Assembly (NCBI RefSeq): GCF_014805625.2
Contig: NW_023998422.1
Location: 7,494,100 to 7,558,099, forward strand
Length of the DNA: 64,000 nt
Reading direction: 5' to 3'
Origin: Glossina fuscipes
Taxonomy: Eukaryota > Arthropoda > Insecta > Diptera > Glossinidae
Below are positions 1 to 13,329 of this stretch, piece after piece; the first letter of the stretch is position 1, and each line of letters starts with the position of its first letter. The position numbers were made by a program, and so were the translations under genes. Under the pieces are notes generated by a model. That model was not told the origin of the DNA and did not search any database. It saw only the letters and a program-made list of their open reading frames with translations.

Positions 1-622
1 AATAATTATAATTTTATTTATTTGCTTGTTTTGCATCTGATTTTTTTTCGTCTATCGCTAGTTCGACATTTAAAGCAGGGGTTTAGAGGGAGTAGTAAAA
101 CATCTAAAATCATTTTTTATTTTAAATTTTGTTTTTTTTTTCTCGCTATATTCTCTTTTAGTTTTAGAAAGTATTTTAAAAAGAAATTATAAGCTTTTCC
201 TGTGTTTTACGATTTATTATTGTTTATTTTTATTATTAAATTTTGTCTTTTTTTTTTTTTTTTTATTTATTCATCTTGTTGAAATTTTTAAGCTAAATAT
301 AAGAATAGTTTTTTATGTATATAAGTATAAGTATATGTATATGTATGTATAGATTGTTATTAGGTTATTAGATATACTTGCTTGTATATGTTTATTTAGA
401 TAGTTTCCTTTTGTTATTTCTCTTCTTGTTGTTGTTGTTGTTATTGTAGAAATTCCCATTTTTCTAAAAAAGAATTTTTTTTTTATTCTTTTTTATTTTA
501 TTTTTTTTAATTATTAGTTTTTCGTTATCAAGTAAATTTTCTAAAATTTCCTGGTGGTATTTTTGCAGTCAGCGTTAAGTATATAGTTAAGTGAAAATTA
601 CACAAGAATTTCTCAGTTTTTT

Positions 623-655
<33 letters not shown>

Positions 656-2257
656 AAATAAAAAAAAAAGATAATACATATGTATGTTTAAAGGTCTTGA
701 CTATGTGTTTCCTATGTAAGTTTGTATGTGTGTGCATGTATGTGTTTATGCCTAAAAAAGAAGCTTGAGAAATTATTAAACATATATATTAATTTGAGAT
801 TAATTTCTCTGTAATCTGTATACCAAGACACGAGAAGTTGGATCTGTTAATGAAGCCTATTTAAGGAGCATTTACCTGGGCATGTTTTCATAAATCTAAA
901 ATTGTTAATGAGAATCGAATGCGGATGTGGATAAATATCGCTGAAGAGTGTTAAAATTACACATTGATCGGGAAGCAAAAGTCAAAAGTATTCCAATTAC
1001 CCTATGCTAAAGGATAGTTTGTGAATCATGCAATTGTCGAGATAATTGTAAGTTGTGTTAAATACTCGAGGCGTGAGCATTTCACTAGTTTTATTTTCTA
1101 ATAAAACTAGACGTTTTTATCAACATCAAGACCTACTCGGACTACGACATGCTACATGCTGCGAGAGGAAGAATAATTGACCTACGATTGATCTATCTTG
1201 TGCTGCATTGCTTCTTTGCCTAAACTGTAAAGACGTATAATTCATAGCTTCAGGGCAGTGTACATTTAGCCAAGAGCAGTAGGTATGGCGATTTTGTTTA
1301 CAGAGTTTTTCTTTTTGCGGAGGTTGCTGATAGCAGACTGAGCTCTGAGGTCAACTATTTTGAGTCTCCTCTTAGAAGCTTCAGCCAATCTATCAATATA
1401 ATTTTGAACCTATACCTTTTCCAAGCCCTGATTTATGACGATCCACTAAATCGATATTACAATTCGTCCTTCTCGGATATAATAGGGCACTTAATGTTAG
1501 ACGATCTGCTACCGGCATCGTACTCAAGTCTCTTAAGTCTCTGTTTTGATTCATTATCGCAGGATGGTTTCAAATGCGGAGGACATTAGGTTTCATAGAA
1601 AAGACACAAGTTGACGTATGAAAAAGCTTTGCAAGAAATATTTAATAGTTTTACTATTGATCGCCCAACATTATACGCTTTGGAATTTTTTTTGGGATTT
1701 ACCTAACGATAAACAATGCTTTTCAGATTTTTTTATATTCTCTCAATAACGTCGTGGGAATTCGTTTTAAGACCTCAAGAAGTGAGGTCAAACATATAGG
1801 CGCCGCTTGATCGATTTTGTAAACGTAGAAATTTCGCAAGAATATGAGAGAAAAATTGAAGTTAATCCGACAACAAAGTTAGTTCTTTTTCTTCTTCTTC
1901 TTCTTTTTTTTTTTTGAAAAAAGTAATTAAAGTTTTTATGACATAACCTTTTAATGATGAAATCAAGAATAGATGATGTTTTCGATATAAGTTTTAGTTT
2001 CATTTTCATTTTTGCAGCCAACAATAAAGGACATAAACATCTTTGTATCTAAGTTATGCATTTGCTTATGTAAATTTTTTTGTGTTCTTAAAAAGTGAAG
2101 TTAAACTGTGGCTTAAGAGTTCTGTTCACTACATTATATATATAGGAGGGAATAGTAGAATAGAATATTAATGTTATAGTGTATTTATGTTTATATGTAG
2201 AGCATATTTATTTCACATATATATGTATATATATATGTAAATATACATATACATATT

Positions 2258-2289
<32 letters not shown>

Positions 2290-3902
2290 CATGGACATAC
2301 ATATATAAATATAAATATATATATACGTACACATACACATACACATATACGTACATATACACATATACACATATATGTATACATATATGTATATGTATAT
2401 ATAAATAGATTATTTTAATGTTTTTTTTTGCTTTTTATTTAATCATTAGTTTATCTATTATTAAATATATGTAAATATTTTAGGCGGTGGCTTGGTTTTG
2501 GACTCATTTCATATTTAAGAGAAGAATAATGATAATAATAATAATAATAAAAAAGAAGTTATTTTTTTTTAATATATTTGTTTTCTCTTTTTTTTTTTTT
2601 GTTTTTGTTTTTCTAATGCATTTTATAAAGTTTTGTTGTTAGCTCTCGCTTAAAGTCTCCGGTTTATAGTATTGATTATATAAACGACTTTTCTCTCATT
2701 GATATTTCCAAAGAGAGAGAGAGAGAGAGAGAGAGATAGATAGAGATAGAGATGGTAAACATGTGTAGAGACATAAATTATTATAAAATTATTGTTAAAA
2801 AGCTTAAAAGCTAAATATTCACTTGCGTCCGTATTCATATTTATTTTCATTGCACATATGCTTAATTTATTTAATTTATTTATTTATTTTTTTTAATTTT
2901 ATTAAAGTAATTTACAAATTGACCATTATTTTTCATACTTTTTGTGTCGCTTTTACTAATTAAGCTTTTAAAAGTTAATTTTCATTTTTATTTTTTTTTT
3001 TTTTTTTGTTTTATTAGCATTCTATTTATTTATTTATTTATAATTTGGCTGCGTAATCACATTATCGTTTAGATTTTCAGATATTAGAAAATAAAACAAT
3101 TAAATAAATGTAAAAAAAAAAAAAGAAAAAAAAAATAAATATTTTTTAAACTAATATTCAGCTAATGAGCTTAAAATACTATTCAGAAATATCTCTAAAT
3201 GGTATTAACTAAGATTTCTTGTCTATATAAATGTTTTTCTACATAATTTCTATGATATATATATATATTTTATATGTTTTCATTTCTCCTCATATGTATA
3301 TTACAAAATTCTACATATTCTTGAAGTAAGTTTTACTCGAAATTGACATTAGGATCGTTTCATTACACATTTTATTCATGTCATTATTTATATATATATA
3401 TATATATATATGTGTGTATATATATGTAGATATACATACATACCTATACATAATTATTTATAAAAATTAATTTTCTTATTACAAAAAAAAAAAAAACAAA
3501 AACAAATTATTTATAAAACCATTAAAAAATTTACATGTATATAACAGATATGAGCTAAAAATTGGACAAGATATTGCGAATGGGTCCTTCAAATGAGTGC
3601 ATCAAATGATCGCATTAGCTAAAAAGCTTTTCTTTTTTAGCAATGACTTAGCAAGCTTGAAATATCTCTGACAGGAACTACCCAATTAAGATGAAAGACT
3701 TGGGAGAAATATATACGTTTTTCCCTTCTGTATGTATGTATTCTTCTACTTCTCCTAAGTAATATTTAAAAAGCATCTAAAAAAAGTACACAACCCGTAA
3801 AACTTTCAAAAATCCAAAGATCTTTATTATAGAATCAATTAAATTTGCAAGTATCTTACACCTTTAAAAATGACAATGATTTTTAAATTAAAAATCGTGT
3901 TT
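1..3902. other. AT-rich non-coding sequence, T-tract biased
   Basis: I see no gene. Plus-strand T tracts are frequent, including a T30 at 625-654, and TA, GA and TTTA-type simple repeats recur. The region lies over 30 kb beyond the sm stop codon, so it is intergenic or belongs to an unseen neighbour. Confidence 0.6.
2216..2405. repeat. TA/TACA-rich microsatellite tract
   Basis: This is a long alternating purine-pyrimidine tract of TA, TATG and CATA words, including (TA)n at about 2262-2289. The open frame across it encodes only low-complexity Y-I repeats. Confidence 0.9.
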
Positions 3903-4062
3903 TAGTTGGTAAGGCATTTAAGCCAGTAAAATTTTAAAAGTCAATGCCATCGAGCTTGTAAAGCTTTTTCTCTCACTATGCTTTTAAAGCTAAAAGCTCT
4001 TTTCAAGTTCGTAAAGCTTTTAAGCTGACAAAACTTTTAAAGTCAAAGCGATCAAATTTGTA
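3903..4062. repeat. Imperfect tandem duplication (102 bp period)
   Basis: AGTTGGTAAGGCATTTAAGC...TTTTAAAAGTCAATGCCATC at 3903 recurs at 4005 as AGTTCGTAAAGCTTTTAAGC...CTTTTAAAGTCAAAGCGATC. AAAGCTTTT-type words are also repeated between the two. Confidence 0.65.
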
Positions 4063-4362
4063 TAGTTCAAAACAATATATTGATGTTCTGAAAATATCAA
4101 CTTGAGAACTAGAAATGTATTGTAAGTCTGCTTCGCGTTGGTAAATTCAGTCAACCTACCACCCTCCTTCATCTGTGGCACAAGAGCATATTAAGCTTGT
4201 GCTGATGTATGCAACACTCCGAACGACGTGAGACAAACTAAAACCGATTTTTATGCAATAACATTCAGAATCGATCAAGCCTTGTCTGTTCGCTTGGCCA
4301 TTTTGTTTTTAACATACAGGTAACAAACTTTTAAAATATTTTAAAGAAATTTGTTACGCTGA

Positions 4363-4516
4363 TACGTAACCGAGTCTCGACTAGCAACCCAACGGTCGTG
4401 GATTCAAATCTCAAGTGCGTTAGCCAAAAGCCTTAGATGCTTGTGCTGTAAGACTTTAAACTTTGAATTTATTCTCTGGCTAAATTTATAACAATAATAA
4501 TAATAATAATAATAAT
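4363..4516 (+). mobile_element. Putative tRNA-derived SINE, copy 1
   Basis: The head contains CAACCCAACGGTCGTGGATT followed by CAAATCTC, resembling a tRNA anticodon arm and a pol III B box (GGTTCRANNC). The body ends TTCTCTGGCTAAATTTATAA and a pure (AAT)n tail to 4516. A homologous copy is at 8473-8612 with the same head, body and AAT-type tail. A tRNA-like head plus a short body and a simple-repeat tail is SINE architecture. The A-box half of the tRNA is not convincing. Confidence 0.6.
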
Positions 4517-7500
4517 ACCCAAGGAACAGGTGGTTCAGGTTGGTCACTCTCCATATGAAAGTCATTGCATGAATAACCATATTAAACGAAGTGGTGGAGG
4601 GTACTTAATGGTGGGCCGCGTCCCAGTATAATGTTTTCATTCATTCATTGCTTAAACGATGGCATACATATGAAAGCCATCACACACGTAGTGTTCTTAA
4701 TGGTTACGTAGAGAAAAAGAGAAAAGGTGGGTATCTATAATTCGTGCATTATTCCTAAGAAATCCTTGTGGCAGGGCTCATTAAAACCTTGGGATGTTCT
4801 ATAGAATCCTTATTAGAAGGAAAATCGTTTATGATGAGAACGTTTTTCGGAACTGAAATAATTCCATTCGTTGCAGATTAGAGATGAATTTAATAAGAAT
4901 TTGTTTTGCGAAAAATTCTACAAAAATTTATAAGTTTTTTGTTTTTATAATATTTTTACGAATATACTTCAGTCAAGCTATTATTTCTATTAATTGTTTA
5001 TAAAATTTCAAAGGAAAAAATCCTCGATAGACGAGACGTACTACTACTTTTTTTCTTTTTCTTTTTTGGTCATATAAAGTGTGTGAAATTATTTACTAAG
5101 AATACTTCGATGTCGTTAGGAATTCTTTTCAATGGACTCTAGCAGACTGCAAACGTGTTTGCAAAAACGGGAAAAACGGGAAGAGTGGGGCACAATTATG
5201 AGCTGTATGGCGATTTCTTGAAATGCTAAACTTCTTTCGCAAAGTCTCGTCATATTTGTTGTTGTTTTTAGTGAGGTTTGAAATATAATTAAATAGCAAG
5301 TGCACGTTTCTATATATATATATATATATATAGATATATATATATAAATATATATATATATGATGTTAAACTAAGTTATAGAAAAAATTTAATTTAATTT
5401 AAAATCTAATTTTATCCCTTCTTCTTTTTTTTTTTGTATATAATTTACTTTATGTATATTTATTTTCTACATATTATTTTTATTTTATTTTAATTTTATT
5501 TTAATTAAAGTATTTAAGTTTATTATTCTTTAAAAAAAATTTCCCTAAATTTTGCTGTATATATTTTATACATTTAAATATTAATGTATTTCATTTATTT
5601 CTATGATTATTTATTTAATCACTTATTTAATTATTTATTTAGTTTTATTTATTTATTTATTTATTTTTTTTCTTTACACTCATCCTTGTGTGAAAGCTAT
5701 TAATAAACATAATTAAATTTAACTTTCGCTTACAAATTAAATGCATGCTAGAGTATGTACGTTATATTGTTGTTATTATTTTTTTTTTTTTAAATTTTAT
5801 TTATTTATTTATATATATTTTCCTCTTACATTATGGTATCATTAGGCCTAATATTAATTAAAAAGCTTGTCTAATTACAATAACTAACCCGTGCATACGC
5901 GTGTATTTACATTACATGTACATGTGTGAGAGTGCATTACACGTTACACGTAATTGTCATCATCATACTCTTGTAGCCATCGATTCTCGTTAAATTGATT
6001 GGAATTATTATTATTATTATTGTTGTTCTTCTTGTTGTTGTTGTTTGCTTTCTTATCGCTTTTTTTTGTTTTTTTCTCTTTTGCTAGTAGATGAATAGAG
6101 AGAGGGTGTTTTGTTGTTGTTCTTGTTGTCAAGATTACTTACCGTTTTAGATAAAAGGTGGGTTGTTGTTGCTGTTGCTTTTGCTTTTGCTTTTGCTGTT
6201 GTTACGGTTGCTGTTGCTGTTTATGTTGCGTTTTTTATTGTTGTTCATAACAACTGTGAACTGCGTATTTAAATCTTAGAAAACAAAGGCAAATATTTCA
6301 AAAATGTTTGGTCCCTTAACTTATAGTTATAGAAATTTTATAAAAAAAATTATTTATTAAAAAAGAAAAAAAAAGCAAAAAAAAAGTTCGATTCTTCGAT
6401 CCCCATCACTTCAAGCAAGCACATGCAGTACGTCTTGGTCGGCTGATGAGGAAAATTCTTAGAACTATCTGTGCCAAGCCGTTTATCCAGCAGCTTTTAC
6501 AAGTCGTAAAAAACTGAAAGGTTTCGCAATATTCTTCTATTCGCATTTCCCATCACGTCGACTAAATCTCAAATTAATAAGCGATAAAAATAGTAAATTA
6601 TAGCTTTTTCATAACAGAGCTTATTGGCGGTTTATGCCGCCCGCCGCTTTTATTTTCTTCAAATCCTAAGTTAACTAAGAGCATATATATATATATGTCA
6701 AGTTTATCAGTTCACTCTTTTATTTATGCCTGCGATGATCGTCTCAACAAAAGGCAAGCAGCGGCCAGACAGACGGATAGTTAGATAAATTCGTTAAGTG
6801 TGTCTACCTTATGGACCACTCTAATTCGTATTGTGTAAGGGTCACGAATGATAGGACAAATGTAGTAAACTTCCGCTTAGGGGCGGAATTGTGATGCATG
6901 CATGCATAAGATAACGCAGCTATTAGCTAATAGACAACATTCCCTTTGCTAAGTGTTTTGTAAAAAGATTCATTGATAAATTTACGTTTTTTCCCCTCCT
7001 TTCGTTTTATTAAGATTTCCTTTCCCCTTTAATGCTATAACAAAAATTCATAAGAAAAACTTTTCTTAAACAATGACGTGTGAGAATGAATGGCAAAGAT
7101 GTTTATCACTTCAAGCGAATATGGAAAGATTGCAAAATATTTTGCGAATTGTGAAAGCGTCACATTTGTCCTGATCTTTGGAAAGAAATATATTAGTTTC
7201 GTGGATTCCAAAGGTAAACCAATCATAAAGTTTGAAAAGTTTCTAACTTGACTGTTGGGAAGAAAGCGAACTAACGACAGACAGATGGACATGATTCGGA
7301 AGCTGAAAGCTGATCACAATCATTTGGGATTTCCTTTGTTTTTTTTCTTTAGCGGTATTTGTGAGTGCTACAGCGCTGTTTTTTCCCGAACTGATATAAC
7401 AGAGTAGTAGTGCTACATATTTATTAAAGAATGAATTTCATGCAGTATTTATCTTAAGTAAAAAAAGTCTTTCGTTGCACACTTCGTAGTGTAATGTGTA

Positions 7501-8400
7501 ACTTTTGCTGTAGATCATAAGTTATTAATGAAAATAATTTTATATTATTTTGCCTTTAAAATGCCATATGGGAATTCATCGACCGAATCGAACCAGGAAC
7601 GTAGTCATCAAGGTATTTTGACAGTTTTAAAAGCAAGCATAAAGCAGATGAAGGCAATGCGTGACCGATGACAACTACAAGGTCCAAATTTATGAATTCT
7701 CAAAACTAAAAACATTAAGTATTCAACTCGCCCCTTGCACATGAATGCCACCTATACGTGAAAAATATTTTCCGAGATTAGTAATAAAAAAAACTCTGTA
7801 CCTGGTTTTAAGCAACTATGTAATCCACTCTACTTATGATGGAGGCGCATATTAAATTTGTGTGAAGGTACACAATATAGACCGATCTTTTATTGCATCA
7901 ATTGTTTCCGAAACATTGCCTGAATTCGTATACATACATCACTCCTTACCCGTTACACTTCACAATTTTTATGGTATTTTGTTAAAATTGGCTGCGCTGA
8001 TATCTTTTGGCCCGAACAAGGATCCAATAGAGAATTGATTGAATCAGTAAATATTTTCAATATTTTCTAGAGATGAGGAAATCGGATAAATATTTCGTTG
8101 ATCAAATGTTGACCCATCAACATCAACAATTGAATAACGCTGTCTGTAGTTCAATGAAAGAGAGGCTTAAGACTGATTTGCACCGCATTCGAAAATCAAT
8201 TGACGACATTGCTGATATTTAGAAAAGGCTGAGAACAGTTCATTGAATTCTTTTCGGTATTCTGTTCAACTGCCTGTACATGAGGTAACCGAGAGCCCCA
8301 CACAAGTTTTATATTTTTTGTAGTAATCGCGAGCAAATATTCTTCCCCCAATCACAAGCAACCAAAAGAAGCAAACATTCTTTCTTTGATCCGTCTGAAT
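4517..8400. other. Non-coding stretch between SINE copies
   Basis: The sequence is AT-rich, with TA runs near 5310-5361, TTTA repeats at 5610-5660, and GTT/GCTTTT repeats near 6000-6230. No exon or TE protein was recognised. Confidence 0.5.
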
Positions 8401-8612
8401 GGCAAAGAATCTCGACTAACAACTCAATGGTCGTGGGTTCAACTCTGAAAGGGGATAGTGTTTTCAGTAATTGGCAAAGAATTTCGACTAACAACTCAAT
8501 GGTCGTAGATTCAAATTTCAAATGCGGTGGGGTTTTCAATAAAGCCGATAACCCTAAATGCTAGTGATTTACGATTTTATTTCTCTGGCTAAGTTAATAA
8601 TAATAACAATAA
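8401..8612 (+). mobile_element. Putative tRNA-derived SINE, copy 2, with duplicated head
   Basis: The tRNA-like head (CGACTAACAACTCAATGGTC...TTCAA) occurs twice with a 72-bp period, starting at 8401 and 8473. It is followed by the same body as copy 1 (CCTAAATGCT, TTTCTCTGGCTAA) and an imperfect AAT tail. The duplicated head suggests a dimeric element or a local tandem duplication. Confidence 0.6.
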
Positions 8613-8850
8613 GAGCCTCAATGACCTTTGTCTGGCATATATGAGTACACACAAGAAATCAATCGATTTTCTCAGACAATTATGCTAATAAAGCTTAATT
8701 ATATGTTGCCAGCAATCAAGAAAAAAATCTATTAAGCATTATAAGCATCAAAGATGGTGTGCCAGTAGTAGCGCAGTAGCCATTATATTAGAATCAATTA
8801 CTCATAAAGTTTTAAAGAATAAGGAAGCTTCGATAAGACAGTGAGAAAAG

Positions 8851-8912
8851 ATATATAGAGAGAGCGAAAAAGAGAGAAAGAAAGAGAAAGAGAGAGAGAG
8901 AGAGAGAGGGAG
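8851..8912. repeat. (GA)n-rich tract
   Basis: AGAGAGCGAAAAAGAGAGAAAG-type words run into a pure GA repeat. Confidence 0.9.
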
Positions 8913-10229
8913 AAAAAAATGAAAGTGAATTATCTAAGTGGATAACAAAGGAACTCTGAATAAAAATCAATTACAACAATTGAAAGCACCGACGGTCAAC
9001 GTAGCCCAATCAGTAGATCATATGGACTCAATATTGCCAGTAAAAGAATTTCGGGGCAAAGCGAGAGATAGAGAAGAAGTTTAAGTAACGCAGGCGCTTT
9101 TGATGGAGGTAAGTAGAGGAAACCAATGGCTTGCAAACTACGCCAAGCAAGCTCGCATTCGCACATCTCGGGAGGGTTCACTTAGAAACAAGTCATTAGT
9201 TATATATTTCACGCTACGAAGCCTGAAAAAGTCAGTGCACAATCAAATGTTCATGTTGAACCGATTCCTATGTTAAGGTTTCCTTTGATTACATGCATAA
9301 ATAAATTTGTCGTCATTGTCCTCGTCCATTGCCCGTCTGTTATTGTCCTTTGGGTTCTCTCGCTCTAGCTTTTAGAAATATCAATATTTCGCATTACATG
9401 GATGCCTTTTAAAATCTGTCTTTGTATTGTTCTCAGATAAATCACATTTGGATGGTAAATGATGACAACTATCTCCTAACTGTTGATGAGTTTCTTGAAT
9501 TTTAATTTTTCCCGTAATGATTTCATATCCGACTGCCCCTTGCAATATTCCTATATGTAAGCCACTTTTCTAACAATCGAAAGGTAATAATTATAAAAAA
9601 GCGATTCTGCCATTACTTGGTTGGTCACTGCTTACCGTAGGCATATAGCGTGAAGGCTGACCTATGAAAGAAAAAACATTGAAAAAGCTTGCATCCTTTC
9701 TTTGCAATAGTTTGAAAATTGTGTGTTTTTCAGCTTAGCATTTTCATTGATTTCAATAAATATTTATTGTTCATATTATTCCGATATCTTTCTACATGAT
9801 ATGCAATGTTTGTATGCTATTTGCCTTCGTTATGAATGCATGAGAATTGAAATTGAAAATTTTTATTTTTTTATTTTTCACTTCATTCCTCTTCAAGAAC
9901 TATTTAGAAACAATGGAAGAGAAAAAAATAAAAGGAAAACAAAAAACTAAAAGCATTAGATGTGTAAAGTTTAATGGAAAATATATGTAACGATGTAAAT
10001 ACGTATGTATATATTATATATTTGTGAGAGGAGATTGCATTTTGTGCTTGTGTCGATATGGTTTTATTATGAGGGCATCATTTTATGGATAAGCAATGAA
10101 CAAAGGCAAGCAGGCCTGCGACTGTTTATGTAACACGATACCTTTTTACTTATTGAATATGAAATTTGAAAATTTCTTCGTAAAATATCTAGAGGGTTTT
10201 TTTTTATTTGCTCAATCTACATATTCGCA

Positions 10230-10294
10230 TGTATATATATATGTATGTACGTATGTATGTATGTATGTATGTATGTATGTATGTATACATATAT
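10230..10294. repeat. (TATG)n microsatellite
   Basis: Ten or so TATG units (GTATGTATGTATG) are flanked by short TA runs. Confidence 0.9.
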
Positions 10295-10607
10295 ATGGCT
10301 TTACTTAGTAAATGAAGGCTTATTAATATGTAGACTTAAGTTAAATTACAATCAAATGTATTTTTATTTACCAGAAGAGAACTTTTAATGGTAAAAGTTT
10401 TTTTTTCTTTCTTTTCTATAATAAATAAACATTCATTAGGAATAAGATTTTTGCAAAACCTTTTACAGCATCATCAAAAAACATATAATTTTTGTGTAAA
10501 TACAAATATATGCTAAAACATGTTTTTAAGCCTATGTTATGCTAACTGCCAGAGAGAATAATAATTAAATTCAATTGAGTGTAAAATAACAATAGTTGCA
10601 GATGTAA

Positions 10608-10610
<3 letters not shown>

Positions 10611-10653
<43 letters not shown>
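10611..10653. repeat. (TA)n microsatellite
   Basis: An uninterrupted TA run of about 43 bp. Confidence 0.9.
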
Positions 10654-10657
<4 letters not shown>

Positions 10658-13294
10658 AGTATGTATACTAATATAATAACATCCGTTTCCTAATAGAAAT
10701 TAGATAATCAAAAAAGTTTGCATTGGAAGAGCTTAACATACATAAATTGTGTGACCAGATGTGGTTTTTAATGGCATAACAGTATCAAGACTGCTTTTTG
10801 AAGGCAATAGAAGGTAGTACACAACGTGCTGTAATCTGAAAAGGAAATCTTCCAATAAACAAATCGAATTGAATAACTTGCTCAGACATCACATGAAAAG
10901 CATGGCTAGCCCAAGTTATGGAGATCATCTTGCATACTTTGTGTGAATGAGCGGCCAGGAAAGTGAGGGAATTCACAAGAATCCTCAAAGCGATCGACTG
11001 GCAGTTTACAAGAGAACTTTCAGGTAAAAGGCACGGAAGGTCCATTGTACTAATAATAACAGTTAAGGTCTAACGGTGTGACATTTGTGAAAAGTATTCC
11101 AGCTCAGGGATTTTTGCAATCCCTTACAGCTATTAGTGTTTATAGGAACAATCAAATCTGTAATAGAATTCTTCAGAAATTTTTATTATCAATATTGGTG
11201 AAAGTTTGTTCTAAACCAACCTATGGCCTAAATTGGGTCATAAACACTTCTATTATTCTATCTATCTACCTATTATTAAAGACAGGATGAATTGTTGGCT
11301 TTTACACGAAACTGAATTGAAATTGTAGTTCAAGGGAAAGGTTATAATCAAGCCTGTGCTCACTTAACTCAAAGAGACACATGTCGGTCATTTTTATTTC
11401 CCAAAAGACGACTTGCATGATTTTCTCAGAAAACTAAAACCATAGTTGCCCTTTCGCTTCAAACTGTCTTTGCAAAGAAAAAACCATAACATACTCGGAC
11501 TCCTTCGAACCCCTTCGAATTTTCAACTGATATTTCAATCAAGGGCTGCCCTTGTTTTTAAACCGTGGAAATCACTTAGGAGACTAATTGTAAGCCTTAT
11601 GATAATTTATAAATAAAATACTTGATAAACGTACTTGTGAATATCTTATCGAAAACGAAAAAATTCCGCATACGGGAGAGGGTATAATATTCCATTGCTT
11701 ATAATGTATAGAAGGAAAGTAAGGTATGAAAGCAGTACTCCAGCGTGGTGACGGCTAGATAAATGAAGCCATCCCTATTTTGAAGGGGGCGATCATTTCT
11801 ATGACTAATTTTCTTCTTATTGTTACAAGTCGAACGGATTCGATATATCCGATAAGAGTGCGTTCAAGAAGACGGCCAGTGAATTCATCGAGGTATTCGT
11901 ACAGGAATCCAATGCAAATTCTCTCTAAGGGAGGAAGCTAGCTAAGTGAAAAAGATAATTGGCATGAATTAAAGTTTCTACTACGTACAACTACGTATAA
12001 CGGTATTTGGTTGATTGAATGAATTTATTATTTGAGTATTCGGGTAATTGGGCGAAATAAACATAACCCGTCTTATTTTGATACGCTTCTGCTCAAGGAT
12101 TCTTGAAGTCTTCCTGTAAGTTTCTGAAAATGAAATGTAGAAGTGTTGTTTTCGGCAACAATGGGGGGACCTAGGCACTGACTTCCCTAGTTTTCGAGTT
12201 TCGAGTATTCTAAAGGCAATAGCAGCAACAATTTGATCCGTTGAACAATATTTTCGACAAAGCATAAGGTTGCGCGCCAACTAAACCAATTTCGTGTTCC
12301 ACGCCGACTGAGAATATGCCTCGGAAGCCCATCAAATATGCCAAGCGTCTACGATGTCCGCGATCCTATATAAGTTTGGCAATGCCAGCCTCCCAGTTGC
12401 TTTTGAAACCACTCTGCAGTATGGTGCAGCGGAACCATACATAGTGTATTACAGTGTTTGGCGAAGGACCAATAGTTGATACTTTAGAAGGCAGTGTTTT
12501 ATTGCAATGCATCGATCGCCTGGTCACACTTGCTTGCTTGCTCCATAAATATGGATTTAAGTTAATATTATCGGTAAAAGATAAATCACAATTCTTAAAT
12601 ATTTTATTATTTTAAATAATGCATGCATTCGGTAATAAAATTAAACTTTGCTTGATTCTGTGAAATTGGAAAATAATTTCATTAAGTCTTAAATAAACAA
12701 TAAATGCATTAAAAAAAAAAAAATGAATAAATAAATTAAATTTTATACTTAACTAAAAACAAAATTACAATTGTTTGTATATTTGAAACTTTATATCTTT
12801 GAAGCAATAAAATTTATGGCATTTTTTTTATTTTTTTTATTCAATTTCCTAAAACCACAAAGTTTGATGTAATATATATATATATATATATATAATATAT
12901 ATGTATTTGTTATGTATATAAATGACTTGTTTCCTTTTTTTTTTTTTTTTTGGATACATTTTATGGAATTCGAGTTGATTTAGCATTATTTTCATTGTAT
13001 CATTTGCAACGATATGCGTTGGTGTTGTCCAATATGTCATACATTTGAAAATTGCCATAAATGTGCACGAAACGCATATATTTGCTTATGCATGTTTGTT
13101 TATTAAAATGATAACAAAAAAAGAATAAAAATTAAGCATTAAAAAAAAATTTTTATATTTCTAATTGAAGTAAATTAATCTTTAGATTTATTTAAATAAA
13201 TAAAAACGCTTCGTGATGATGATAGAATTTTTAAAGCCTCAAAATGCATTGCATAATAATTAAATTATTTTTAATATTTGCTTTTACGTACACA

Positions 13295-13329
<35 letters not shown>

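Noticed and set aside
2179..2418. Open frame encoding Y-I repeats
   Set aside because: It is a translation of a TA/CATA microsatellite.
10785..11045. 86-codon minus-strand frame MDLPCLLPESS...
   Set aside because: It lies in more balanced sequence but has no recognisable domain or splice context. Most likely chance or an unidentified repeat.
11981..12280. 99-codon minus-strand frame
   Set aside because: No family resemblance and no supporting signals.
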